A DNA stretch of 64,000 nucleotides from Isochrysis galbana. Taxonomy: Eukaryota; Haptophyta; Isochrysidales; Isochrysidaceae. The notes beneath the pieces were generated by a model. That model saw nothing but the letters and a program-made list of their open reading frames with translations, did no database searches and was not told where the DNA came from. The stretch lies in contig CM030936.1 of the NCBI GenBank assembly GCA_018136815.1, positions 3,610,474-3,674,473 on the forward strand, in the 5' to 3' direction. The position numbers were made by a program, and so were the translations under genes. Shown piece after piece: positions 1-11,038 of the stretch. The number at the start of each line of letters is the position of its first letter. Position 1 is the first letter of the stretch.

Positions 1-104
1 TCGAGTTCTTCCCTTGAGAAATCTCATCGTCCCCGCGTCATGAGCCCGTCTCTTCTTCTCTTCCCGAACTGTTCGGGTCGAAGTCTCCTGGGGAAGAGAG
101 CCTC

Positions 105-2587
105 GTGGGACCCCTCCCTTCTTCAAAGGAGAGCCTTTCCGAGCCAGTTCTCCCCCCCTCTCGCCTCTCCGCGCCGACGGTCGAAGTTCCGCCGCCTCCG
201 CGGGCCTCTACTCACACCCCGTCAACTGGAGCTGGAATGGGTCCTCTAGCCTCGTCCGTTGCTCCACCGGTGGCCTTTCCTCTCCTTTCTTTCGCTGATC
301 CTTTGCCAAGTGTTCCTTCCTCTCTCAATCCCTCTGTGGTTGGTGCTGAAGATGATGTGGGTTCCGTCCGGTCCCTCCCTCCTTTCGAGCCCCCACCATA
401 TGAAGAGTTTGTTCCACCCCCGTCGACGTATTCGTACCCCAAACGTAACGTCGTTCCACCTCCGACCGCCACCGTCGGCGCCGCCCAAATCATGGACCAA
501 CAAGTCCAGATCGAGGCTCTCCGCGGCGCTGTCGACCGCCTCGAGTCCTCTACCCTCCAAGCCGCCCAGCGCCACGAAGAATTTCAGCGAGAGGTGGGGT
601 CTACCTTCAACACGATACTCAACATTCTACAGGGCCAAGCGGGCACTACGACTTCGTCTCGAGTCGAAACTTCGCCACCGCTTGTGGAAGAAGGAGACAA
701 CTCCATCGGTGCTCCCCCTGCCTCGGCCAAGTTCCCTTCTCAACCTTTGCCCGCCGCGCCGTTCTCCGTTCCGCCAAATCCGATTTCCGATCCCGTACCC
801 AATACACCCGTTCCTGTCCCGTCTGTCAAGCCTGTTTCTGATCCCCAACCTCCACCCACCGTCGCGGGCCTCCGCTCGCTTCCAAATCCGGCGACTCGGC
901 GGCATCCCGTCGATCCAAGCCTCGCCGGGGATGTTTCTGAGCGAGAGGTCATCCTAGCCTCATGGACCAACTGTTTAACATGTCCCCCTATGAGTAGCTT
1001 CTCTCTACAAGAACTCCGACCATTTCGAGCTAATCCACGCCATTCTCAACGGCGGCCTCTCTCGGCCGGCAATGTTGCACTACCGTGTGTTTTCGAAAGG
1101 AGCACGTGACCAAGTGGGCTCGGAGCCGCTTCTTCCTCGACCGCACCCTCCATCACCAATCGAATGGGCAAAGAGCTTTCCGAGATCAAGTTCCCCAAGG
1201 GCCTGGCCTCGGACAACGTCCAGACAGCGGCCACCTCCTGGAATGATTTTCGTCTGTCCTTCATCAAGCCACTCGAGCGCGCCCTCTCGCTCGGCTGCGA
1301 CCACCGTGAAATCTTTACATCCTTGCTAGCGGCCGCCAACTGTGCACCACCGGCAACCAAAGGATTTACGCCTTCCTCCTCGATCTCGCCGAAGATCCGG
1401 TTCTCTCTCTCAATCCCGCGCTGGCCTGCGACGTGCTTCTCCGCAAGTGCGACGCCACCTTCGCGCCAACGTGCCCGGCTTCGCCAAAGACTCCGCCTCC
1501 ATGGAGTGGGACCGCCTCGTAGCCGTGAAGCCGGCTCCGATCTCTTAGAGTTATCCAAGAATTTGGTGCGCGCGTACGTCCGCAAGATGGTGACGCGAAG
1601 GTGGATGCCACGACGGTCTGGGACCACCCAAACATGTCGCACGATATCAATCAACGATTCGAGTCCATCATTCGAACGACAAGGTCGACGCGGCTCGCGC
1701 GTGGATAACGCGACCAAGTTCGGCGAGTATCTTGCAAAGACTCGCTTCCGCGTCGAGAACCACGAGCTTCCTCGTTCGGCCCTTTCGTGCGTCAACCTCT
1801 GCCAACGCTACTTGAGCCCGTACGAACAGTCCCGTGCTGCCAACAACAAACGTCGGTCACGGTCGCCGCCGTGACGCCGCCGGCGACTACTTCCAAGTCC
1901 ACCAAGACCGCCAAGGTTGCTAAGACTGCCTCTAACCCCGCAGACACTACGGCTTCGATGGTCGCCGCCGTCCAAGCGGCGGTGACCGAGGCATTAAAAT
2001 TGCAAAACAACAACTCGAACCGCAAGGCGACTGGCGCTGACAATCGTCGGGCTCCGCCTCCGCCTACGAATTACTCCGCATCGTCTCCGTTACCGGACGC
2101 ACTTCTTGACCGTCCCCTCGGCAAAAGCACGTCTTCCCGTCGCCAATGTGATCCCCCTCCGAACGGCCTTGGGCTTCCGGCCGATTCGGGCCTCTCGGAA
2201 TGGGATCCAGGTAGCTGGTCTCGAGCGCGAGCCCGCTTCTGGCAAATCTCTCGTTACGCGGGTCACCCGGCCCTTCGCGCTGCGCTCACGCGCTGCCGTC
2301 CCTCGGATGCCACCATGACGGCGCCGCGTCTCGACGACTTAGACCGCGACGTCAAGGAGTGGACCGACGCCAACGGCTGCGCGTACTGCGCCTTTCGTCC
2401 CCGGGCTCCATCTGGTACGCCCGAGGCAGACTTGTGGAAGTATGGCACGGGCGACGGAGCTCATAACCCCGTCGTTTGCCAACCATACATTCGTTTTCTC
2501 TGCGAAGGCGGCAGTGGCGAGTGTGGTAACGACCCAGAAGTCCACCGCCGCCTCCGCACGATGGTTGTTCTCCGTCCGGCCCAGTAG
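105..2587 (+). pseudogene. Gag region of the chromovirus, frame-broken
   Basis: Coding-like sequence switches frame several times. Frame 105-1109 gives a Pro/Ser-rich N-terminus and a short coiled coil around 493-640 (MDQQVQIEAL... style heptads). It continues in the same frame at 1164-1340 with a capsid-like stretch (SWNDFRLSFIKPLERAL). Another frame takes over near 1367 (YAFLLDLAEDP) and stops near 1520. Frame 1787-2587 is a Lys/Ala-rich segment followed by a Cys-containing region (GCAYC). No single frame spans it, so either Gag has decayed or the assembly has indels here. The label Gag rests on position before pol, proline richness and coiled coil; I cannot point to a diagnostic zinc knuckle. 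Inside the transposon; no host gene visible. Confidence 0.55.
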
Positions 2588-4075
2588 GTCGCCGGCGGGC
2601 CCACGTCCGCGCTGTTACCCCGCTGCCAGTCCAGGGTAGTGGGCCTGAACGCCACCCACCAAAAGATCGTATTACGCTACGGCCGAGTACTTCTACGGCC
2701 TCCAACCGGTACCCCAAGATTCCCCAAGTTCCAGACAAGCCCTACCACCTCCATCCCCCTCTTTCTCCTGCCTCCTCGCCGATTGCTCCTATTTCTCCCA
2801 ATGCCGATGATTCCATCCTGATTCTCGATATCACGCACGAGTCCTCAAAACCAAGTCAACCGTCACCGCCTCTCTATCAACTCAAGCCGCTCAACCGCTA
2901 CCCCCCGCCACTCCTCAAGCATCCCCAGTCCAAGACCTCACGGTCTGCGAAAATCCAGCCGCCGCAGGCCCAATCCAACCTTCAATCCTTCAAATCAAAT
3001 TTCGCATGTCCGAGCCACAAAACGTCTCCCGAGTACGAGTCCGAGTCCAAGTCACGTTCAGAATTACCCTCTTCGTCTTACGCCACCGCGAGCCCATCTA
3101 CGAGTCTGAGCCCAGTCCAGTCATCACCGGTATCACCAGTCTCCATTACTACGACGATGGAGGCGCAGTTCTCCGGTTCTTCCCCACTTTCTTTCGAGTC
3201 CGAGTCCAAGCCTGTTTTGAGCAAACCCCGTTCTGAGCCATCCGAGTCCGAGTCCGAGTCCGAGTCCGAGTCCGAGTTTACAACGTCACCGAGTCCTACC
3301 ACGCGGTCGACCGCAGGATTAACGGAGCTCCAGCCACTCACTGAGCCTCCGACGACCACTCCTTCCGCGGGAGTGTTCACCTTCGGTCCTCCGCGCCCCG
3401 AGTCTGAGTCATCTGGAATCTCCGGTCACTTCCAGAATTCCAACCACAACCGAGCCCCGTTTCACGAGCCACCGCGTATCGAGTCCAAACACAAGCTGAC
3501 GCCGAAGCCCTCGACGACAGCCACTGTGTCCTTGTCCGAGCCACCGTTCCGAGTCTCGCCGCAGCCGGCCTGCCACTCCAGCAGGCTGCACGCCGCCGAG
3601 CCGATCCCTTCCGTTTCCGTTCCGAGTCCGAGTCCAATCGCACAAGACAGTGCATCCCGAGCCCGCGTAATCAAGCCCGTCACCGAGTCCGAGATTTCGG
3701 CCGCACCGAGCCAACCGGTGCTGGCCACCGTGCCCCTATTGTCATCACAAGCTTCAGCTTCGTCCTCATGCGACGCCAGGGGGCTTCACCTTTGAGCCGG
3801 CCCCGTCCGTTCCCATTTCGAAAGTTAGCCCTGTTATTGGCGTCCAGCACGCCAGAAACGACGAGTCCGAGTCCGAGTACAAATTAACGTCACCGCGGAG
3901 TCCGCGGTCGACCACCGGCGTTCCCACGCCACCCCATCAACCGAGAGCCCTGGAGGAGCTTGAACAGCCGTCTCCTAGCCCCTCTCAAGTCGCCGAGTCT
4001 TCCGAATTCGAGTCTGAATCCACCGTAATTTCAGCGGTCCATCCACCCGCTAGCCCGAGCCAAGTCCTCCGAAGA
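2588..4075 (+). repeat. GAGTCC-rich linker between gag and pol
   Basis: The stretch is dominated by the hexamer GAGTCC and variants, densest at 3237-3280, giving Ser-Glu repeats in one frame (3157-3795) and Pro/Ser-rich peptide in others. The pol frame is open upstream of the first Met at 4076 back to a TAA at 3668, so Pol could start earlier, by frameshifting or from a non-Met start. Just after that stop the pol frame encodes a CPYCHH motif near 3733-3750. This may be the remains of a nucleocapsid-type metal site, but that is a guess. No host gene is seen here. Confidence 0.5.
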
Positions 4076-7000
4076 ATGCTTCGCATTGCAGAACCTCTTC
4101 GGCCACTACCCACGCCAGCCGCTGCCGCAGAGCCACCACCCTGGCCCCAGCCTTCCCCGCAGCCGGCTTCTACGACAGCCACGTCCCTTCTTTCGCCGGC
4201 GCCGACCCCGCCGACGACAGAATGCAACGACGTCTCCTCTTCCGACGTGACCATGGAGAGTGACCACAACTCCTCTGCACGTCGAGGAACGGCGGCCTCC
4301 CAAACCGAGCTTCTACGCCCATTGAGCCAGCCCAACCGAGTCCCTGAGCCATGTCCTTCATGTCTCTCACCGGTGGTCTCGCGGCCGCGGCGTCCGTCGC
4401 CGCCGTCCGACACCCCACTTCTCCGAGTTTCTTCGTCAATCCCGTCCTCCGAGCCCGTCTCTACGTCGTCGATATCCGAGTCTTCTTCCATTCGTCCTAC
4501 GTCGCTGCGGCCACCGGTCGCCGCCTCCGAGCACTGCCTGCCTCTCGATACCACTGCCACCACCATCATGCGCGTGGCAGCGATCAATGCGTCCGCGATC
4601 CAGTCCTTCGATTCCTCTCAAAACAACTCCGATGTCGGCACCCGTGATGATACCCCGTCACCCGCTCTCCACGCTCTCGCCTCTCTTCGTGCACGAGCGA
4701 GCGGCTCTGCGGTGGTATTACCTCGGCACCTCACGGAGGCAGCCCAAGAGCTTCGCCGGCCTCGCAATGGCACCCTAGCCTCGCCTGCCGCCGCGCTACC
4801 CAAGCACTTCGATGAGCTTTGCGCTGAGCTCACGAAGATGAATCAACGAGTCCAAGACGGGCTGACGTCTGGCTGTCACGCACCACGCGTTCTCGTCGTT
4901 GGCGAGACGAGCGGCGTCGTCTCCTCCATGTTCCTACTCGCCGGTGCTGATGTAGCTACGTGCGATTTGTATCCTTCCGAGATCGATTACGTGCCCCACT
5001 TCCAAGGCGACGCGCTTCATGTCCAAAACCTAGGTTGGGACCTAGTCATCGCCCACCCGCCCTGCACGTACCTCTCCGCTGTCAGCAGTCAATGGCTCTC
5101 CCAAGAACCCGGACGTCGTGCCGCTCTTGAGTCGGCCGCTCGCGTCTTCAAGTCAATGGCCTCCGCCACTGCTCCGTTTGTAGCGGTCGAGAACCCTCGG
5201 ATGCATGCGGAAGCTCGCCGTTTAGTCGGGGGGTTGACCCCGACCCAATTCGTCCAACCCTGGGAGCACGGCACTGGACACCAGAAAGCCACCGGGTTGT
5301 ACCTCACCAAAGGGCTGCCGCCCCTCCAGCCAACTTGCGTCGTGGATGGCCGTGAGTCGGCCATGGCTAACCTCTCTCCTTCACCGCACCGTGGCGCTCT
5401 TCGCAGCCGCACCTACGTCGGTGTAGCTGGAGCGATGGCGATCCATTGGATGCCGGTTCTTCTTCGACATTTGAGCCAACAGCGAGACCAGACGTCGACG
5501 AAGAAATTGTCCGCGTTAGAGCTACTCGCTTGCGCGCGGTGCAGCCTATTGGACCGGCCTTCACTTAGCTCGACCGAGGCTACCGCCTACGAGCCGTGGT
5601 CGGCTCTTCATCGTTATGAGAGGGGGAGGGAAACGAGTGAAGTTTCTTCCGACCCCGTTGTTTCCCGTCCAGCTACTCCCGAGTCAGACAACCACGAAGA
5701 CCAAAAAGAAACCCACGATAACCACGACAACGACACGCCACTCCACGCCTCCGAGTCTACACTCCACGACCCATTCTCTCCATGGACCGCCCCGCCTCCG
5801 GCACGCGCGAGCTCGCCGCGTCCGACGACGCCGACGACTCTCCGGAAGCGGCGCCAACAATGGCAATCATTCGGAGTGAACGGGGACCAGAAATGGTCCA
5901 ACGTCACGCTCGAAACCGCTGACGAAATAAGAGCGCAAGCTCTAGCCGGACGAAACGCCGACGAGGAATCCGACCTCGCCGCTGCCGTCCGAGCGCCGAT
6001 CGAGTTCGTGGAAGCCAAAGGCATCCGCGCCGAAGAGCTAGCCTCATTAGTTCGAAGACCCAAGACAGAAGCCCAAGCCCGTCTCGAGAAAGATTGGGAA
6101 AAGATGTCCGACCACCCGAGGCACCCCACCGACAAGAGAGGCCTGGGCTACACTAGTCCCAAGCTATCACCCTGTACCGCTACCAACGAGGACGACCCCT
6201 CTAGGCCCTCTGCCACGATAGCGGCAGTCGGAGTACCCGAAGAGACGACGACCAGTTTGACGACGAATTCACCCGAGCAACGACGCTGGCGACCAACCCC
6301 GTCCCTGTCCGACACCATTGCACACGTGACCGCGCACCGGCCGGAGAGCGTCGTGGATACCCTACCATCTGCCTACCCAAGGCATTGTCTATATGTTCGA
6401 GATCTAATGGTCTGCCGCTCCGGCGAGGCTGCCGGCAAAGAAGGAGTAATCTTAGCCGACTCCGCCCTCACGGTCAACAGCACACTCGCTGACACCGGAG
6501 CTGGCCCGTCGGTCGTGACCACTTCCCTCTTGTCCAGCCTACCCAACGACGCATGCGTCGAGCGGCTGCCACAAGCCGTGGTGACACCGCTTCACGGTCC
6601 GGACGGCCTACCTCTTATCACGCGAGGCAAGGCTCGAATCGTCTTCTCCGTCGGCGGATTTCTCTTTCGTCATACGTTCATGGTGATTGAAGGCAACCCG
6701 ATGCTGCTGCTCGGGAACGACTTCTTAGCCACGCACGCCGCTTCGATTCAGCTCGCCTCCGACAGCGCGGACGGCTCTATCACTCTCGGTGCTCCATCCA
6801 CGGTGGCTCCTCTTGGGGTTAATGGCAGTCCAAGCCCCGACGCCCCGCCGATCTTTCGCGTCTCGACGTCACCGATAGCGATGGTCCCTGTCAGCCTGAC
6901 TTGTGCACAAGTCTGTCCGACCTCCGCGAACCCAATTACGACTGACTTCTTCCGAGGGCCGCAGGCCGCCGAAAACGACAACCAGCTAGTCTCCGAGCCT

Positions 7001-10000
7001 CTCTTCAACACGGCCGATGAGTTTGCCGCCAAAGCGCCGGCATCATGTGGCTCCGAGTACCTCCTATATACCCACGAACCTATCACGATCCCGGCCTATC
7101 ATCGGGCAACGTTTCACGTCCGAATTCCACTAGCTCTTCGAGAACACGAAGATTGCGCCATGCTCGTGGACCGACTACCTACGCGTGAAACGATCGATAG
7201 CTCTCCTCTCGTCATCCCTCAAGTAGAGAGGCCGAACTCCAACCACACCATCGCGATTACGGTGGTCAATACTGACCCCAAACCTCTACATCTTCCGTCG
7301 TTCCATCCTGTAGCTTCGTTACAGGTTCGATTCAAGATTCACGCTGGAACTTATCGCCGCGTCGGTGACGTTAACTCGCCGGATGTGATTGAGTCGCTCG
7401 ACGAGGACCAATGTAAGCTCCTCGAGGCAGCCAAGATCGACCCCGAGGGCCGTCTCTCGATGCCCCAACGTGAACAAGTTCGTCGTCTACTGGCCCGACG
7501 TATCGCTGCTTTCGCAATTGACCCGACCAACCCGAATCACACTCACGTGATGGAGGTAGAGCTACCGCTCAACCCCGGAGTCGAAGCTCACCGCCACGCA
7601 CCGTCTAGAGTTGGACGAGAGGGTGAGAAGATCATAGAGGACGAAGTTTGCAAGATGGAGTCCGCGGGTATCATCAGGAAATCAAACTCGTCGTGGGCCT
7701 CTCGAGTCGTGCTGGTCACTAAGAAGGATGGCTCAGTACGTTTCTGCGTAGATTACCGCGACGTCAACTCCAAGCTTCGTCTAGAGGACAGCCCTCTTCC
7801 CCTCACGGTAGAAGCCATCGACCGATTGTCGTCCGGCCAAGGCAACCTCGATTCTCTATTCCTTTGCACCCTGGACCTAGCATCTGGTTTTTGGGGTATA
7901 CCGATCAAAGAGTCCGATAAACATATCACCGCGTTCACTACTCATCGCGGCAAGTACGAGTTCAATTACTTGCCTTTCGGTGTCCAATCCGGTCCTTCGT
8001 ATATGTGCCGCCTTATGGACGCCGTTCTCGGTGGGCTGGCATGGGAGATTTGTATGCCATACTTGGATGATGTCGGCGCCTGGTCGACAGGCGTAGGTGA
8101 CTCGCTGCAGGCCAGGGAAGAGTCGTCATTCCAACAAATGTTACACCGTCTTGATCTTGTCTTGGAACGTCTCATCTGGGCGGGCCTCACTTGCAAGATG
8201 TCGAAATGCGTTTTCTTCGCCACCTCGGCTGAATATCTCGGCCACGTTGTTTCGCGTGAGGGTCTTCGGATGGATCCCAAGAAAGTGGAAGCCGTCTCAA
8301 AAATCGACCCTACCCAAATCAACTCGATCGAAGCCGTCCGTTCTTTCCTTGGGCTGTGCTCGTACTACCGCCGTTTTATACGTCGTTTTGCGATCCGTGC
8401 AGCGCCGTTAACCGCTCTCACGCGGAAAGGGTGCGATGTCCCGGTCGAGTCGCAAACAGAAGCCTGTCGACAGGCTATCGAAGATCTCAAGCAAGCTATC
8501 TGTGAAGAACCCGTACTTGCACCTCCTCGAGACGACCGTCCTTTCCTCGTTAAAACCGACGGTGCTAGCAAGCTCGGCATCGCCGGCGTCCTCGCCCAAA
8601 AAGACGACGAAGGGAGAGAGCGCGTCGTTGCATACTACGGTCGTAGCTTGAGTCCGGCTGAGCGCCATTGGACAGTCACTGAAATCGAACTTCTAGCAGC
8701 GCTAGAATCGATCCGAAATTGGAGGCCTTATCTTTGGGGTCGCCACTTCACCCTCGTCGTAGACCATTCAGCTTTGCGCTGGCTTCACACGATGAAAGAT
8801 CAAGTCACCGGTGGTCCAGCCTCGCGCCTCATGCGATGGGTCCTAAAGCTAGCCGAATATAGATTCGACGTCGTGCACAAACCTGGAGTCACTCACTGGG
8901 ACGCCGACGGCTTATCCCGCTTAGTTGCTCTCGAGCCTGATCACGATCCTCTCCATCTCGAGGAGAGTGACGCCCATTCTTTCGATTCTTCTGAAATTCA
9001 CGACATAGTCGCCGCCGCGGTTACTTCATCCACCCTCACCGCTCGCCGCCAACAAGCAAGCGATAGGCTCGCTCGTCAAGCATCGGAATCTTCGGAGTCG
9101 ATTACCTCCTCGTATCTCGATGTGGGCGTGCCTCATGCCGACGAATTACGTCAAGCGCTCTCTACCGACGATCTCGCCAGCTCGATCCTTTCTGAAGTCG
9201 AGTCGATCCTTCCGAAAGCTTCCTCTTCGATTGACTCTAGCTCGTCGTCGAAGAAAAGTTCCCGATTCCTCCTTCGCGATGGCCTACTCTACTACCGCTC
9301 CTCAGAAGCGGAAGAGGCTCCTCTTCGTTTGTACATTCCGGAGTCCCTTCGTGACACGTACCTCCGCGCCTACCATGACCACCTTGGACACCCAGGTGCG
9401 ACAAGGATGTCTACCCTACTTCGTACTCGAGTGTACTGGCCTGGCATGTCCGCCTCTGTATCGGAATACGTTCGAGAGTGCCACGAATGCACTCTTGGCA
9501 AACCGTTACCGCGACCGCTCGCCCATCCATCCGGTCTTTCCATCGGATCTTATCCTTTCGACGTCGTCTATTGCGATATTCTTTCGATGGCGCCCACTCA
9601 CGATTTCGTATCCGGCCGCTCCGGTTTTGACAAGCTGATTGTTTTCGTCGATTCTCTCTCTCGTTGGATTGAAGCTGAGCCTTGCAACGGTAACCCCTCG
9701 TCCTCGAAATGTCTAGACGTCTTCATGCGTCTCATCGTATCTCGTTATGGAGTCCCTCGCCAACTTCGAACCGACGCCGGCTCGAATCTTTGCTCTCGAT
9801 TAGTGGACCTAATTCTCAAAGCGACCGGCACGGACTTGAGCACTACTGAAGCCTATCGCCACGAAGGCGTAGGGCTAGTAGAAAGAGCTCAACAAACTCT
9901 CCTCACGATGACTCGAGTCTCCAATGAAGGCGGCGCCCATTGGGTCGATCACCTTCCGTTTCTTCTCATGTCTATGCGAGCGACCGCCGGTCGCGTCGTA

Positions 10001-10774
10001 CCCAAGTCACCCGCGGCTATCTTGTTTGGTCGGGAGCTTCGTCTTCCAGCTCAACTTGCTGACCCTGCTCCTGTTCTTGAGTTGCTTCCATCTAGGCCTC
10101 CGTCCGATGCCGTCACTTACGCCACCGAGCTCAATAAGAAGCTTCTCGAGTCGTGGCGTTCCGCCCTCGAAAGTACTCAAGAAGCCCAACGTGAATCGAT
10201 GCGCTCCGCCTCTCAAAAGTCTAAACTCGGTGTTACCTTCAAACAAGGAGACAGAGTTTGTCGTCGAATCCCTGGCCACGCCAACAAACTTCAATACCTC
10301 TACTCCGGTCCTTACCGAGTAGAAGAAGCCATCTCGGCCACTCGATACCGTCTACGCGATCTCGAAAATCGTCAAGTCAAGGATGAAGTTCACATTTCCA
10401 ATCTTCGTCCGTACTTTACCGTCACCGATTCGTCTCCGCTCGCTGGAGATGAGTATTTGGTCGAAGAGTTACTCGATCGCAAGGGCGATGGAGTTTCATT
10501 CAAGTATCTCGTCAAATGGCGCGGCTATCCTCGTTCTGAAGCTACTTGGGAGTCTCGAATTGAGTTGCTTCGGCGTTGTGCTGATCTAGTTGAGTCGTAC
10601 GACACCACTTTCGACCGCCGTCCGGTTCAACCCCAAGCTCACTCCGCTGTAGACTCCTCTTCAAGTCCAAGTTCAAGTCCCCAGTCTAATCAAGTTCCAC
10701 GTCGAGTTCAAGAGTCAAATCGTATTCCTCCTGATCTGCCTTCAAGTCGTACCCGTTCTCGTTCACGTTCGTAG
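4076..10774 (+). CDS. pol: Pol polyprotein with methyltransferase-like, PR, RT, RNase H, integrase and chromodomain
   Basis: An uninterrupted 2232-residue frame. Residues about 270-466 resemble small phage/bacterial cytosine-C5 methyltransferases: a CDLYPSE acidic loop, IAHPPC with Cys330 as candidate nucleophile, ENP at 372-374, QPWEHG followed by KATGLYL, and an RSRTYVGVAGAMA tail. Protease: DTGA with Asp806, closing with LLGND near 880. Reverse transcriptase: about 1158-1350, YLDD at 1329-1332. RNase H: starts near Asp1495. Integrase: His1767/His1769 and His1772 with Cys1802/Cys1805, then Asp1834, Asp1900 and Glu1936 (D35E spacing). Chromodomain: about 2126-2175 (YLVKWRGY), which in this family targets integration to marked chromatin. 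The protein should make and insert cDNA. The methyltransferase activity is inferred from motifs. All main catalytic residues are present, so this copy may be functional apart from gag. Confidence 0.95.
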   Translation: MLRIAEPLRPLPTPAAAAEPPPWPQPSPQPASTTATSLLSPAPTPPTTECNDVSSSDVTMESDHNSSARRGTAASQTELLRPLSQPNRVPEPCPSCLSPVVSRPRRPSPPSDTPLLRVSSSIPSSEPVSTSSISESSSIRPTSLRPPVAASEHCLPLDTTATTIMRVAAINASAIQSFDSSQNNSDVGTRDDTPSPALHALASLRARASGSAVVLPRHLTEAAQELRRPRNGTLASPAAALPKHFDELCAELTKMNQRVQDGLTSGCHAPRVLVVGETSGVVSSMFLLAGADVATCDLYPSEIDYVPHFQGDALHVQNLGWDLVIAHPPCTYLSAVSSQWLSQEPGRRAALESAARVFKSMASATAPFVAVENPRMHAEARRLVGGLTPTQFVQPWEHGTGHQKATGLYLTKGLPPLQPTCVVDGRESAMANLSPSPHRGALRSRTYVGVAGAMAIHWMPVLLRHLSQQRDQTSTKKLSALELLACARCSLLDRPSLSSTEATAYEPWSALHRYERGRETSEVSSDPVVSRPATPESDNHEDQKETHDNHDNDTPLHASESTLHDPFSPWTAPPPARASSPRPTTPTTLRKRRQQWQSFGVNGDQKWSNVTLETADEIRAQALAGRNADEESDLAAAVRAPIEFVEAKGIRAEELASLVRRPKTEAQARLEKDWEKMSDHPRHPTDKRGLGYTSPKLSPCTATNEDDPSRPSATIAAVGVPEETTTSLTTNSPEQRRWRPTPSLSDTIAHVTAHRPESVVDTLPSAYPRHCLYVRDLMVCRSGEAAGKEGVILADSALTVNSTLADTGAGPSVVTTSLLSSLPNDACVERLPQAVVTPLHGPDGLPLITRGKARIVFSVGGFLFRHTFMVIEGNPMLLLGNDFLATHAASIQLASDSADGSITLGAPSTVAPLGVNGSPSPDAPPIFRVSTSPIAMVPVSLTCAQVCPTSANPITTDFFRGPQAAENDNQLVSEPLFNTADEFAAKAPASCGSEYLLYTHEPITIPAYHRATFHVRIPLALREHEDCAMLVDRLPTRETIDSSPLVIPQVERPNSNHTIAITVVNTDPKPLHLPSFHPVASLQVRFKIHAGTYRRVGDVNSPDVIESLDEDQCKLLEAAKIDPEGRLSMPQREQVRRLLARRIAAFAIDPTNPNHTHVMEVELPLNPGVEAHRHAPSRVGREGEKIIEDEVCKMESAGIIRKSNSSWASRVVLVTKKDGSVRFCVDYRDVNSKLRLEDSPLPLTVEAIDRLSSGQGNLDSLFLCTLDLASGFWGIPIKESDKHITAFTTHRGKYEFNYLPFGVQSGPSYMCRLMDAVLGGLAWEICMPYLDDVGAWSTGVGDSLQAREESSFQQMLHRLDLVLERLIWAGLTCKMSKCVFFATSAEYLGHVVSREGLRMDPKKVEAVSKIDPTQINSIEAVRSFLGLCSYYRRFIRRFAIRAAPLTALTRKGCDVPVESQTEACRQAIEDLKQAICEEPVLAPPRDDRPFLVKTDGASKLGIAGVLAQKDDEGRERVVAYYGRSLSPAERHWTVTEIELLAALESIRNWRPYLWGRHFTLVVDHSALRWLHTMKDQVTGGPASRLMRWVLKLAEYRFDVVHKPGVTHWDADGLSRLVALEPDHDPLHLEESDAHSFDSSEIHDIVAAAVTSSTLTARRQQASDRLARQASESSESITSSYLDVGVPHADELRQALSTDDLASSILSEVESILPKASSSIDSSSSSKKSSRFLLRDGLLYYRSSEAEEAPLRLYIPESLRDTYLRAYHDHLGHPGATRMSTLLRTRVYWPGMSASVSEYVRECHECTLGKPLPRPLAHPSGLSIGSYPFDVVYCDILSMAPTHDFVSGRSGFDKLIVFVDSLSRWIEAEPCNGNPSSSKCLDVFMRLIVSRYGVPRQLRTDAGSNLCSRLVDLILKATGTDLSTTEAYRHEGVGLVERAQQTLLTMTRVSNEGGAHWVDHLPFLLMSMRATAGRVVPKSPAAILFGRELRLPAQLADPAPVLELLPSRPPSDAVTYATELNKKLLESWRSALESTQEAQRESMRSASQKSKLGVTFKQGDRVCRRIPGHANKLQYLYSGPYRVEEAISATRYRLRDLENRQVKDEVHISNLRPYFTVTDSSPLAGDEYLVEELLDRKGDGVSFKYLVKWRGYPRSEATWESRIELLRRCADLVESYDTTFDRRPVQPQAHSAVDSSSSPSSSPQSNQVPRRVQESNRIPPDLPSSRTRSRSRS

Positions 10775-11027
10775 CGCTAAGTGCTAAGTCGACCGGAAGT
10801 GGATGATTAGCGTCGCGTCAGCGCCTGACCCAGCGCAACTGCCCGAGCAAAACTCCTGTAAAAGGGAGAACGTGGTAGGACGTGGCGTACGAAATCGGGG
10901 GCCGCCGCGCTAAGCTGCCGATTTTGTGCTCGCTTTGGATCCATGGGTTAATCCTCCTCTTCTAAGTCTCTCGTCTCGTATGGTTAAATGAACTCTCTTG
11001 GCTCGACATCGGGAGACGTCTCGATTT

Positions 11028-11038
11028 AAGTCGGGGGG
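11028..11038 (+). other. Polypurine tract
   Basis: A purine-rich run (aagtcgggggg) lies directly before the TG that opens the 3' LTR, which is where plus-strand DNA synthesis is primed in LTR retrotransposons. It is interrupted by two pyrimidines, so its exact extent is approximate. Confidence 0.7.
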
